Shown in pieces: positions 8,076 to 14,955 of a DNA stretch of 19,218 nucleotides. Each line of letters starts with the position of its first letter. Position 1 is the stretch's first letter. Both the position numbers and the translations under genes were made by a program. Below the pieces are notes generated by a model, which had not been told where the DNA came from, ran no database searches, and saw nothing but the letters and a program-made list of their open reading frames with translations. Location: positions 1-19,218 of the forward strand of contig JAKQKW010000201.1 in assembly GCA_029560455.1 (NCBI GenBank). The letters run 5' to 3'. The stretch comes from Candidatus Rifleibacteriota bacterium. GTDB taxonomy: Bacteria; Riflebacteria; Ozemobacteria; Ozemobacterales; Ozemobacteraceae.

Positions 8076-9383
8076 ATGAAGAAAAATACCGCAATAGTCG
8101 CATTGGCAGCCTGGCTGGTAACGTCGTCGGCCTGGGGCCAGAGCTATTCGCATTCGCAGGTACAGCTCAAGCAGAATGGCTTTTCGAGCTCGATGCAGAA
8201 CGTGATTGGCCGGTCTTCCGACACTTATCAGAAAACCCAGAATGCCCCTGAATATTATGGGCAGACTGAGATGCTGCCACCCATTACCGCCGCACCCGGC
8301 GCAGGGGCAGCCCCACAGCAGTTGAGTCTGCCGCCTATAACCCGTTCAGGCGATATGGGTGGCGTCGACCTTTCGGCCAACATTGCCAAACCGGTGCCGA
8401 TGGCGAAGAGTGCAAAAAAGGCTGGGAGGGCACCTGTAGTCAGGAGTGGCCAGCAGAACGCTGTACGCAGCAATAACGAGATTTTTTCTCAGGAACCGCT
8501 TGATCTGCCACCGGTAACCACTCTGCCGGTGCCGTCACGCACGGTTCTGCCGCCGCTCTATTCTGATACTATGATGACTGTACCGCTCGAAGAGGCTGTA
8601 ACCAGAGTTCTGGCATGTAATATGTCTGGCTTTACCGGTCTGACACACACTACTTCAGCTGATGTCAGCAAAGCCGGTTCATTCAAAATGGGCTTTCATT
8701 CAAGCTGGTTCGATCTTGATCGCGTATATGACAGGGTTCTGTCGAGCAATGAAAGTGGCGACATGCTCGAAATGCCGATTTTCTTTAACTACGCCGTGAC
8801 CGATGATCTTGAAATCGTTTACCATATTCCGGTCATCGATTACACCATCAAATCGCGCATTCTCTGGACCCGCGACATTTCAGAATCAGGTACTGGTGAT
8901 TCAAAACTTGGTTTTAAATACCGTGTTTTCGACAATCCTTCCTATCAGATGCGCGGTGCTTTTGGCGTCGGTTTCAAGTTTCCCACCGGCAACGATGACA
9001 AGGGTCTCGGCACCGGCAAAACCGACTTCGAAATTTTTACCGCATTCAGCAAGAGTTTCGAGCGTGTCGTCGGCCATCTTAACCTTGGTTACGTGATGAC
9101 CGGTGACCCGAATACCCAGTTTTACCCCGATGGCCTTGCCGACAAGTTCTATTACAACTTCGGCATCGAATACCCGCATACCCACAACGTGACCGTCATG
9201 GCCGAAGTGGCAGGTGAAGACTGGGGTGCTGAAGGCATGAAGGTCGATGTGGTACCGGGTCTGCGCTATACTCCGACCGAAAACTTTGCCTTTGAAGTCG
9301 GTGTGCCAATTGCGGTGACAAATGACCAGCGCTATGGCTACAACTATCGACTGGTGCTTGGTCTGACTACTTTCTTCCAGTAA
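8076..9383 (+). CDS. Secreted protein with Pro-rich linker and predicted outer-membrane beta-barrel domain
   Basis: Predicted protein of 435 aa. ATG 8076 has AAGGAG (8064-8069) 6 nt upstream and begins a Sec signal peptide (MKKNTAIVALAAWLVTSSAWG, likely cut after Ala-Trp-Gly). Residues about 22-170 look disordered and contain four LPP motifs: LPPIT 67-71, LPPIT 85-89, LPPVT 144-148 and LPPLY 158-162. Residues about 195-435 are a run of alternating amphipathic strands (FKMGFHSSWF, EMPIFFNYAVTDDLEIVYHIPV, DSKLGFKYRVF, FGVGFKFPTG, HLNLGYVMTG, YRLVLGLTTFF), closing near the C terminus with aromatic residues. This resembles the MetA-pathway phenol-degradation/transporter-like barrel family (Pfam Phenol_MetA_deg style), whose function is mostly unknown. 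The product should reside in the outer membrane, with the linker in the periplasm. A strong terminator follows 25 nt after the stop. Confidence 0.72.
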   Translation: MKKNTAIVALAAWLVTSSAWGQSYSHSQVQLKQNGFSSSMQNVIGRSSDTYQKTQNAPEYYGQTEMLPPITAAPGAGAAPQQLSLPPITRSGDMGGVDLSANIAKPVPMAKSAKKAGRAPVVRSGQQNAVRSNNEIFSQEPLDLPPVTTLPVPSRTVLPPLYSDTMMTVPLEEAVTRVLACNMSGFTGLTHTTSADVSKAGSFKMGFHSSWFDLDRVYDRVLSSNESGDMLEMPIFFNYAVTDDLEIVYHIPVIDYTIKSRILWTRDISESGTGDSKLGFKYRVFDNPSYQMRGAFGVGFKFPTGNDDKGLGTGKTDFEIFTAFSKSFERVVGHLNLGYVMTGDPNTQFYPDGLADKFYYNFGIEYPHTHNVTVMAEVAGEDWGAEGMKVDVVPGLRYTPTENFAFEVGVPIAVTNDQRYGYNYRLVLGLTTFFQ

Positions 9384-9408
9384 AACTGATTTAAAGACTA
9401 TTGCGAAA

Positions 9409-9443
9409 CCAACCGCCGCCCAGTGGGCGGCGGTTGGTTTTTT
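9409..9443 (+). terminator. Intrinsic terminator of the barrel protein gene
   Basis: CCAACCGCCGCCC (9409-9421), a 3-nt loop AGT, then the perfect complement GGGCGGCGGTTGG (9425-9437) and six T (9438-9443). The GC-rich 13-bp stem plus T tract is a classic rho-independent terminator for the + strand. Confidence 0.95.
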
Positions 9444-9452
9444 CAGGGTAAT

Positions 9453-9480
9453 AAAAAAGCCTGCCGTTGCCGGCAGGCTT
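9453..9480 (-). terminator. Intrinsic terminator of the SPFH zinc-ribbon gene
   Basis: On the minus strand, AAGCCTGCCG, a 4-nt loop and CGGCAGGCTT form a perfect 10-bp stem that runs into a T6 tract (A6 at 9453-9458 on the + strand). It lies 37 nt beyond the SPFH stop codon at 9518 and abuts the + strand terminator, insulating the two convergent genes. Confidence 0.92.
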
Positions 9481-9517
9481 AACCAACTTAACTTGAATTA
9501 TTTCGGCGCGAAAAAGA

Positions 9518-10681
9518 TTACTGAATCTTCTCGCCACATTCAGGGCAGAACTTGACGCCGCCCGGAACAGAAGCATTGCATTTGCCACAGGTGGCTGACT
9601 GGGGTTTGCCACATTCAGGGCAGAACTTGGCGCCCTGCTTGATCTGGGCTCCGCAGCCGATGCAGGCAACGGTGCCGGTAGAATTCGGTTTGCCACATTC
9701 AGGGCAGAATTTGGCGTTGGCGTTCATGCTGGCGCCGCAACCACACTGAACAGTTGCGCCACCCTGCTGGGTCGGCTGGCCCATATTGCCCATCATGCCA
9801 CCCATCATGCCCATGCCGGCGCCGAGGCCCATGCCTGCGCCCATGCCGACGCCCATGCCGGCTGCGCCATTCGGGTTGGCGGCAGCAGTGTTCATGGCAT
9901 TGAGTCTTTCGACGGTAGCGTAGGCGTTAAGACCCTGGTTGTTGATCTGACCCATGGCGTTGATTGCGTGTGCATCAGCCATTTTGTCAGAGATTTTGTC
10001 GATGCGTTCCTGAGTTTTTTCGTCGAAATCGGTGTTTTCGATGCGGAAATCCGACATTTCGAAACCAAGAGCGGCAAATTCGGGGGCAACGGCTTCGCTG
10101 AGTTTCTTCGACAGTTCCATGCGGTTCTTATCGATTTCGGCATAGCTGAAACCGGCAGAGGCGAAGATATCGGTCATCTGCTGCAGGAACCGGTCGACGA
10201 TGACGTTGCGGATGCTGTTGATCGGCAGGGTTTCGATGTTGCTGGCGAATTCGGTGAAGAACTTGCGGACATCGGTGATATGGAACGAGAAATTGCCGAA
10301 AGCACGCATGCCAACCGGGAATTTATAGACCGGGTCGGTATATTTGACCGGAGCTTTGGTGCCCCACTTCTGGTTGACGAATTCAGTGATTCTGACGAAA
10401 TAGATATGCGCTTTGTGTTCTGAGGTGAAGTTCTGCATGATCTTGGTCAGAGTCGTCAAGAACGGAATATTGGCAGTTTTAAGTTCGAACATGCCGGGAT
10501 AATCGTGAATGGCACGAATCTGGCCTTCATAGACGAAAATTGCCGCCTGACCGGGGTTGATGATGAGCTTTGAAGCGTTTTTCAATTCATCGCTTGCGCC
10601 ATCCCAGCGCCAGATGAGCAGATCAGGATCTGCATCTTTCCATTCAATTACCGAGCGGGTCTGATTAGCAAAAAAGCCCAT
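9518..10681 (-). CDS. SPFH-domain protein with Gly/Met-rich linker and three C-terminal zinc ribbons
   Basis: Predicted protein of 387 aa. Residues about 1-240 resemble the SPFH/band-7 domain of the bacterial YdjI / 'virion core protein' group (COG4260-like): MGFFANQTRSVIEWKD start, LIINPGQAAIFVYEGQI, and a helical ERIDKISDKMAD end. These are soluble or membrane-peripheral oligomeric scaffold proteins of uncertain role. Residues 270-301 are a low-complexity Gly/Met linker. Three tandem double-Cys zinc ribbons follow: C313/C315 with C326/C329, C340/C343 with C353/C356, and C365/C368 with C379/C382, each second knuckle reading KFCPECG. The first knuckle of ribbon 1 is CxC instead of CxxC. ATG 10681 is preceded by GGGAGG at 5 nt and a good promoter. 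It is monocistronic, with its own terminator. The domain call is secure; the biological role is not known. Confidence 0.85.
   Translation of the reverse strand: MGFFANQTRSVIEWKDADPDLLIWRWDGASDELKNASKLIINPGQAAIFVYEGQIRAIHDYPGMFELKTANIPFLTTLTKIMQNFTSEHKAHIYFVRITEFVNQKWGTKAPVKYTDPVYKFPVGMRAFGNFSFHITDVRKFFTEFASNIETLPINSIRNVIVDRFLQQMTDIFASAGFSYAEIDKNRMELSKKLSEAVAPEFAALGFEMSDFRIENTDFDEKTQERIDKISDKMADAHAINAMGQINNQGLNAYATVERLNAMNTAAANPNGAAGMGVGMGAGMGLGAGMGMMGGMMGNMGQPTQQGGATVQCGCGASMNANAKFCPECGKPNSTGTVACIGCGAQIKQGAKFCPECGKPQSATCGKCNASVPGGVKFCPECGEKIQ
9534..9713. repeat. Three near-identical 21-bp DNA repeats encoding zinc knuckles
   Basis: The + strand sequence CCACATTCAGGGCAGAACTTG occurs at 9534-9554 and 9609-9629, and with one change (AATTTG) at 9693-9713. 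Each copy encodes the KFCPECG knuckle on the minus strand. Near-identity at the base level points to recent tandem duplication or gene conversion within the SPFH gene. Confidence 0.85.
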
Positions 10682-10735
10682 GGTTTCCTCCCGTACAATC
10701 TTTCAAATGCTGACACCCGATGGGCGTCAAATAAC

Positions 10736-10764
10736 AGTATAATGATTTTATCACGCCTTATCAA
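10736..10764 (-). promoter_or_regulatory. Sigma-70-like promoter for the SPFH gene
   Basis: On the minus strand, TTGATA, a 17-nt spacer and TATACT (10741-10736). Each hexamer matches consensus at 5 of 6 positions. The start of transcription would be near 10729, giving a leader of about 48 nt. Confidence 0.72.
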
Positions 10765-10771
10765 TACGCCG

Positions 10772-10789
10772 ACTGCGAAAAAATGCAGT
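10772..10789. promoter_or_regulatory. Candidate operator dyad between divergent SPFH and ankyrin promoters
   Basis: ACTGC-N8-GCAGT is a perfect 5-bp-arm dyad with a central A tract. It sits between the two -35 boxes and touches the first base of the ankyrin gene's -35 box. Placement is what a shared regulator site would have, but arms this short can arise by chance. Confidence 0.3.
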
Positions 10790-10817
10790 TGTTGCTTTGC
10801 TCATTTTCATGGATAAT
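10789..10817 (+). promoter_or_regulatory. Sigma-70-like promoter for the ankyrin gene
   Basis: TTGTTG (10789-10794), a 17-nt spacer and GATAAT (10812-10817). The start of transcription would be near 10824, about 29 nt before ATG 10853. It is divergent from the SPFH promoter, with 24 bp between -35 boxes. Confidence 0.55.
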
Positions 10818-10852
10818 TTAGAAGTGAAGTCAACCCCGAGGAGAGAAACGCC

Positions 10853-11422
10853 ATGGCAGAAAACGATCCTTTGTTGGCCGCTCTTGAAGCCAAAGATGCG
10901 AAAACCGCCCTGCAGATGATTGAGAACGGCGCAGATTTTCGTGTAACTGACCAAACCGGGGTTAATCCGCTGCACCTGGCGGCAAAACACGGTATGAAAG
11001 AGGTTCTTGCCGCTATGCTTGAGCGGGGAGCCGAGGTCGACGCGGCGAACGTCGACGGTGTTACACCGTTGCATCTGGCGGCTGCCCGCGAGCAGCCAGA
11101 GACATTTCGCATGCTGATCGTGCATGGCGCCGATTATTTCAAGACTGAACGCGACGGCTGGACTCCGCTGCACTGGGCGGCCTTCCGTGGCTGCATGCCG
11201 ATTCTTGAATTTCTTCTCAGCCTTGGGGCGAAAATCGACCAGGCCGATAACGACGGCTGGACCCCATTGCACCTCGCGGCGCAGCAGGGTCATTTTCCGG
11301 CGGTACAGTCGCTGCTCAATGCCGGCGCCGATAAAACCCTTAAAAGCGAAGACGGCCAGACCGCATTCGATCTGGCCGTCTCACAGAACCACAAAGAGAT
11401 TACTGCTCTGCTAAGTCGATGA
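10853..11422 (+). CDS. Ankyrin-repeat protein
   Basis: Predicted protein of 189 aa made almost wholly of ankyrin repeats: a degenerate N-terminal cap (5-35), four canonical 33-residue repeats (starting about 36, 69, 102 and 135, each with (T/N)PLHLAA- or TPLHWAA-type cores) and a C-terminal cap (168-189, TAFDLAVSQNHKEITALL). No signal peptide or membrane segment is seen, so a cytoplasmic protein-protein interaction module is expected. The partner is unknown; in some bacteria small ankyrin proteins protect or regulate a neighbouring enzyme, and here the nearest candidates are the divergent SPFH protein and the convergent M48 peptidase. GAGGAG (10838-10843) lies 9 nt before the ATG. The last 23 nt overlap the 3' end of the M48 gene on the opposite strand, and a strong hairpin lies within the final repeat's coding sequence. 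Confidence 0.93.
   Translation: MAENDPLLAALEAKDAKTALQMIENGADFRVTDQTGVNPLHLAAKHGMKEVLAAMLERGAEVDAANVDGVTPLHLAAAREQPETFRMLIVHGADYFKTERDGWTPLHWAAFRGCMPILEFLLSLGAKIDQADNDGWTPLHLAAQQGHFPAVQSLLNAGADKTLKSEDGQTAFDLAVSQNHKEITALLSR
11342..11381 (-). terminator. Terminator-like hairpin for the M48 gene, embedded in the ankyrin CDS
   Basis: AGACGGCCAGA (11350-11360) and TCTGGCCGTCT (11371-11381) form a perfect 11-bp stem; two more pairs inside leave a 4-nt loop. On the minus strand it starts 19 nt past the M48 stop and is followed by TCGC then TTTT. The T tract is short and displaced by 4 nt, so termination may be partial. Confidence 0.45.
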
Positions 11423-12302
11423 GCTTGTCGCTGGCATCTTTAACGTCTTCGGGGTTGATGCCGGTCAGATTGCTGAATTCACCGTTTTCGATCCATGAAT
11501 CGAGCTGTTTTGCCCGCATGATCAGGAACGGGTGCGACATAGTCGACGTGATGAAGGCTGTATAGGTTTTGTTGATGAATGATTCATCGCTTGCGTCTTC
11601 GTAAGCTCTTATCTGGCGCAAAAATTCGCCTTCATCCATTTCACTGTAAAGCTTGGGCGAAGCAGCGGCCATTTTCATGAAGGCGCGGTTGGCGATGTGC
11701 TGGTTCTGCACGCAGATGAGGCCGGCACGGTCGGCAGAGAGCTCTGATTTGCGTTCCCAGTCGAACATGGCCATTTCCAGCCCTTTGCTCAACAGACCGG
11801 AAATGCCGAAAGTGGCTCCGGCGGCGATATCGAGAACCATCTTGAAATTTCTCGCCATGGTGCGGTAAAGAACATGGCCGCATTTGATGTGCCCAAGCTC
11901 GTGCCCGAGAACGAAGAACACTTCTTCTTCATCCATGGCTTCGATAAGACCTGAGGTTACGACGATGAACGGGCGTGTCTGGCCGTAGGTGAAAGCGTTT
12001 GGAATCGGATGGGTGGTCACATAAAGCTCGGGTTCAGGCATGTCAAGAATGCGGGTGGCATAGCGCAGAGTTTCGCGCAGGCGCGGCAGCATTTTGCCTT
12101 TTACGTGAATGTTGCTTGCCAGATTGGTGATGCGGAAAAACTGCTCAAAGCCGATTTCCATCAGTTTGGTGACGAGAAATTCGAACCCGGGGATTGCCTG
12201 CAGGGCGCCGATGGCCTGGCGGTCCCAGGGGTGCTGAAAGCTTTCGGCCTTGAGATTCGGGAAAGTCTTAAAACGACGTCTGGTGGTGTTTTCCTGTTCC
12301 AA
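11400..12302 (-). CDS. M48-family zinc metallopeptidase
   Basis: Predicted protein of 300 aa from a TTG start at 12302. That start has AAGGAG (12310-12315 on the + strand as CTCCTT) 7 nt upstream; a further upstream TTG at 12362 would add 20 poorly conserved residues and would fall near the predicted transcription start. The zinc site is HELGH (H134, E135, H138), with the third ligand E187 in ELSADRAG, the M48 (HtpX/Ste24) signature. The segment PNAFTYGQTRPFIVVTSGLIE is also characteristic. Unlike HtpX there are no obvious N-terminal membrane helices; the only mildly hydrophobic stretch (about 155-172) follows the active site. It is therefore probably a cytoplasmic or membrane-peripheral protease with a quality-control-type role. 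The gene converges with and overlaps the ankyrin gene by 23 nt, and is divergent from the cotransporter gene. Confidence 0.9.
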   Translation of the reverse strand: MEQENTTRRRFKTFPNLKAESFQHPWDRQAIGALQAIPGFEFLVTKLMEIGFEQFFRITNLASNIHVKGKMLPRLRETLRYATRILDMPEPELYVTTHPIPNAFTYGQTRPFIVVTSGLIEAMDEEEVFFVLGHELGHIKCGHVLYRTMARNFKMVLDIAAGATFGISGLLSKGLEMAMFDWERKSELSADRAGLICVQNQHIANRAFMKMAAASPKLYSEMDEGEFLRQIRAYEDASDESFINKTYTAFITSTMSHPFLIMRAKQLDSWIENGEFSNLTGINPEDVKDASDKLIDLAEQ

Positions 12303-12350
12303 TGCCTCTCTCCTTTGGTGGCTGTGTGCCGGTGAATTATTAACTCTTAC

Positions 12351-12379
12351 AGCATAAAGCAAAAATTCATATTTTCCAA
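12351..12379 (-). promoter_or_regulatory. Sigma-70-like promoter for the M48 gene
   Basis: On the minus strand, TTGGAA, a 17-nt spacer and TATGCT (12356-12351). The start of transcription would be near 12344, about 42 nt before the TTG start at 12302, which supports that shorter start. Confidence 0.55.
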
Positions 12380-12409
12380 GGGGCTGACTGATTTAACTGG
12401 TCGATAAAA

Positions 12410-12438
12410 TTGCGAAAAGTGGCCACGCATGCTAGAAT
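12410..12438 (+). promoter_or_regulatory. Sigma-70-like promoter for the cation-chloride cotransporter gene
   Basis: TTGCGA (12410-12415), a 17-nt spacer and TAGAAT (12433-12438) with TG at 12430-12431 as an extended -10. The start of transcription near 12445 rules out the in-frame start at 12410 and supports ATG 12473. Confidence 0.65.
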
Positions 12439-12472
12439 TGCCGCAACAAAGAACTCTGGAGAGAATCGTCTG

Positions 12473-14710
12473 ATGCTTAACGCCAACTGTGCCGGAAAAA
12501 ACCGAACCGTGAAATTCGGCACTTTCGCTGGAGTTTTTACGCCGAGTATTCTGACCATCTTTGGCGTCATCATGTTCATGCGCGCCAACTATGTGGTTGG
12601 CGAAGCCGGCATTCTCAATGCGGTGCTGATTCTTTTTCTTTCGCAGTTCATCACTCTGTTGACAACACTTTCGGTGGCTGCCATTTCAACAAACATGCCG
12701 ATCAAGGGCGGTGGTGCCTATTTTATGGTATCGCGGGTTCTCGGGGCAGAGTTTGGTGGTGCGATCGGTCTGGCGCTTTTTGCGGCGCAGGTGGTTTCGA
12801 TCTCATTTTATCTGCTGGGCTTTTCCGAGGCGGTGGTAAAGGCTTTTCCGTCGATGACGCCATACTTTATGTATATCGGCATGGGCGCCGCCGCAATTCT
12901 GTTCCTGATTGCCCGGGTCGGTGCTGACTGGGCGATTAAAACCCAGTATGCCATTATGGCGGTGCTTTTCGGTTCGATTTTTATCTATCTCGCTGGTGCC
13001 GCCGGCAATTTCAGCTGGCAGCAGTTCAATCTCAACTGGGGCCCGGTCCCTGGTGCCAGTGGCACTACCGGCTTCTGGTATCTGTTTGCTATTTATTTTC
13101 CGAGTGTTACCGGGTTCATTGCCGGCATAAACATGTCTGGCGATCTCGAAAAACCCGGCGAAAGCATGACGGTTGGAACGCTTTATGCCCTTCTGGTTGC
13201 GACAACGGTCTATTTTCTGCAGATCATCTTTTATGGCGGTGGTTTTGGTCGTGAAACACTCATAAACGAACCATTCAACGTCATGGTCGACAATGCACTG
13301 TTTGGCGCCGGTTTCATGGTTGTGGCAGGTGTTTATGCCGCAACCCTTTCGAGTGCCCTGGGGCGTTTCGTTGGCGCGCCCCGTGTGCTTCAGGCAATTG
13401 CCCGCGATGAGATTGTACCGCTTCTGCGGCCATTCGCCAAAGGCTACGGCCCATCTGATGAACCGCGCCTGGGGCTTTATTTTTGTGCCGCGGCCACGTT
13501 TACCCTTCTCTGGATGGGCGGCGACGGCTCTGGTGGCATATTTCTCAACTCGATTGCCGCGATCATGGGTATGTTTTTTCTTTTCACTTTCGGATTGCTT
13601 AATCTGGCGGCATTTATCGAGTCATACTCGGCTAATCCCTCTTTCAGACCCCGGTTTCGCTATTTTCACTGGTCGATGTCGCTGGTTGGAGTGATCGGCA
13701 GCTTCGGTTCAGCATTGCTTGTCGATTATAAGGCCGCATTGATCGCCTTTGCGGTTGTGCTTCTGCTGCTGTGGTATCTGCGGCGGCGCGACATGGCAAT
13801 TTCGTTTGGCGATGCCCGGCGTGGTTACCTTTACAGCCGGATACAGAAGAATCTCTTTCTGCTCAAGAATCTGCCTGACGACGCCAGAAACTGGCGTCCC
13901 TCGATTCTGGCGCTCAGTGGTAACCCGGGTTCCCGCGAGACCATGGTTTCTTATTCTGTCTGGCTTAACGCCGGGCGTGGCCTGGTCGTTCTCACAAACA
14001 TAATTTTCGGCGATCTCAGGGAAATGGCGATCGAGCGCTCGGCAGCCGAGATCAGACTCGATGCTTTTCTCAAAGAAAAGAACATTCAGGCGCTGGCTCA
14101 GGTGGTTGTGGCCGATGAGATTCTTTCCGGCGTGCGCATGATTCTGCGAGGTTCGGCCTATGGGCCGCTGCGCCCGAACATTTTCGTCTGTGGCTGGAAG
14201 GGAAACGACCAGAAGCAGGAGAATTATGTCGAGTTTCTGCGCGAGGCGACCTTTCTTAATGTGAGCCAGATTCTGGTCTGTGATCGTGGTTTGCCTGACC
14301 CTGACAGGCGCAAACGCGTCGATGTCTGGTGGCGTGGTCACAAAAATGGGCCATTGATGGTGCTGATGGCGCACCTGCTCGTTCATAACTGGGAATGGTC
14401 AGGTTCCAGGATTGTATTGAAGCGTGCGGTCAGCAATAAATCTCTTCTGGCCGCCGCAAAAGCTGAGCTTGACCAACTGTTGCATGTAGCCAGGGTTAAT
14501 GCCGAAGTCGAAGTCGTCGTTGCCGAAAACAGTTTTGCCGAAACGCTGCAGCTGAATTCTCTCGATGCCGACTGTGTTTTTCTCGGTTTTGAGCTGCCTG
14601 AACGCGGTGAAGAGGGGCAGTGGCTGCAGAATTTTGACCGCATGCTGGTAAGAATGCCGACGACACTGCTGGTGCACTCAGCCGACGGCAAAGACTATCT
14701 CAGCTACTGA
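12473..14710 (+). CDS. Cation-chloride cotransporter family protein (SLC12-like, APC superfamily)
   Basis: Predicted protein of 745 aa. About 12 hydrophobic segments occupy residues 15-437 and a cytosolic domain occupies 440-745, the CCC layout. Family marks seen: KFGTFAGVFTPSILTIFGVIMFMR at the first helix (14-37), FAIYFPSVTGFIAGINMSGDLEKP (205-228), GAPRVLQAIARDEIVP (301-316), FAKGYG (321-326), and in the C-terminal domain RPNIFVCGWK (567-576) and VDVWW (616-620). These correspond to NKCC/KCC segments more than to ordinary amino-acid permeases. Eukaryotic relatives move Cl- with K+ and/or Na+; substrate in bacteria is unproven, so ion or amino-acid transport should both stay open. The short N terminus lacks a regulatory phosphorylation tail. 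GGAGAG (12458-12463) lies 9 nt before ATG 12473. It is monocistronic and ends 5 nt from the convergent small membrane protein gene. Confidence 0.88.
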   Translation: MLNANCAGKNRTVKFGTFAGVFTPSILTIFGVIMFMRANYVVGEAGILNAVLILFLSQFITLLTTLSVAAISTNMPIKGGGAYFMVSRVLGAEFGGAIGLALFAAQVVSISFYLLGFSEAVVKAFPSMTPYFMYIGMGAAAILFLIARVGADWAIKTQYAIMAVLFGSIFIYLAGAAGNFSWQQFNLNWGPVPGASGTTGFWYLFAIYFPSVTGFIAGINMSGDLEKPGESMTVGTLYALLVATTVYFLQIIFYGGGFGRETLINEPFNVMVDNALFGAGFMVVAGVYAATLSSALGRFVGAPRVLQAIARDEIVPLLRPFAKGYGPSDEPRLGLYFCAAATFTLLWMGGDGSGGIFLNSIAAIMGMFFLFTFGLLNLAAFIESYSANPSFRPRFRYFHWSMSLVGVIGSFGSALLVDYKAALIAFAVVLLLLWYLRRRDMAISFGDARRGYLYSRIQKNLFLLKNLPDDARNWRPSILALSGNPGSRETMVSYSVWLNAGRGLVVLTNIIFGDLREMAIERSAAEIRLDAFLKEKNIQALAQVVVADEILSGVRMILRGSAYGPLRPNIFVCGWKGNDQKQENYVEFLREATFLNVSQILVCDRGLPDPDRRKRVDVWWRGHKNGPLMVLMAHLLVHNWEWSGSRIVLKRAVSNKSLLAAAKAELDQLLHVARVNAEVEVVVAENSFAETLQLNSLDADCVFLGFELPERGEEGQWLQNFDRMLVRMPTTLLVHSADGKDYLSY

Positions 14711-14715
14711 GTCGG

Positions 14716-14949
14716 CTAAAAACCCAGCCAGCCGATGATGTGCCCCACCAGTGAAATTGCTCCGGTGCCGATAATCAGTATCCAGAGCGGCAGACGGTAA
14801 TGAAAGCCGTCGACCAGCATTTCTGTGGTTTTGTCGTCTTCGCCGTCTTCTTCATAATCAGCGATCAGCCCTGACCACTTCTTGATTCCGTAAAAGAAGA
14901 AGCCGATCAGCAGAAGAAAAAGGCAGAAGTTGAGAATGACGATCCACAT
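14716..14949 (-). CDS. Small two-helix membrane protein, unknown function
   Basis: Predicted protein of 77 aa that I do not recognise. Two hydrophobic helices (about 3-21 and 54-75) flank an acidic loop (DYEEDGEDDKTTEMLVD, about 30-46). Both ends are hydrophobic and the charged hairpin probably faces one side of the inner membrane. There is no Shine-Dalgarno at proper spacing (only AGGG, 2 nt from the ATG). A very good -10, TATAAT, ends 6 nt before the ATG, so the transcript may be leaderless. The gene follows the deacetylase gene by 41 nt and could also be read from that operon. Coding status is supported by the orderly two-helix pattern and by snug convergence with the cotransporter gene (5-nt gap). 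Confidence 0.65.
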   Translation of the reverse strand: MWIVILNFCLFLLLIGFFFYGIKKWSGLIADYEEDGEDDKTTEMLVDGFHYRLPLWILIIGTGAISLVGHIIGWLGF

Positions 14950-14955
14950 GCCCTG

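Noticed and set aside
8271..8565. LPPIT/LPPVT motifs as possible sortase LPxTG signals
   Set aside because: No Gly follows the Thr, the motifs are internal with no C-terminal hydrophobic anchor, and the protein looks like a Gram-negative outer-membrane barrel.
9968..10423. Open frame of 151 codons on the + strand
   Set aside because: It is antisense to the SPFH domain, which is clearly coding on the minus strand.
10751..11293. Open frame of 180 codons on the minus strand
   Set aside because: It is antisense to clear ankyrin repeats and covers the divergent promoter region.
13709..14386. Open frame of 225 codons on the minus strand
   Set aside because: It is antisense to the conserved C-terminal domain of the cotransporter, with no supporting motif.
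14708..14740. TCGGCT/AGCCGA repeat at the convergent ends of the cotransporter and small membrane protein genes
   Set aside because: Six-base arms with a 12-nt loop and no T tract make a weak terminator; it is likely chance.
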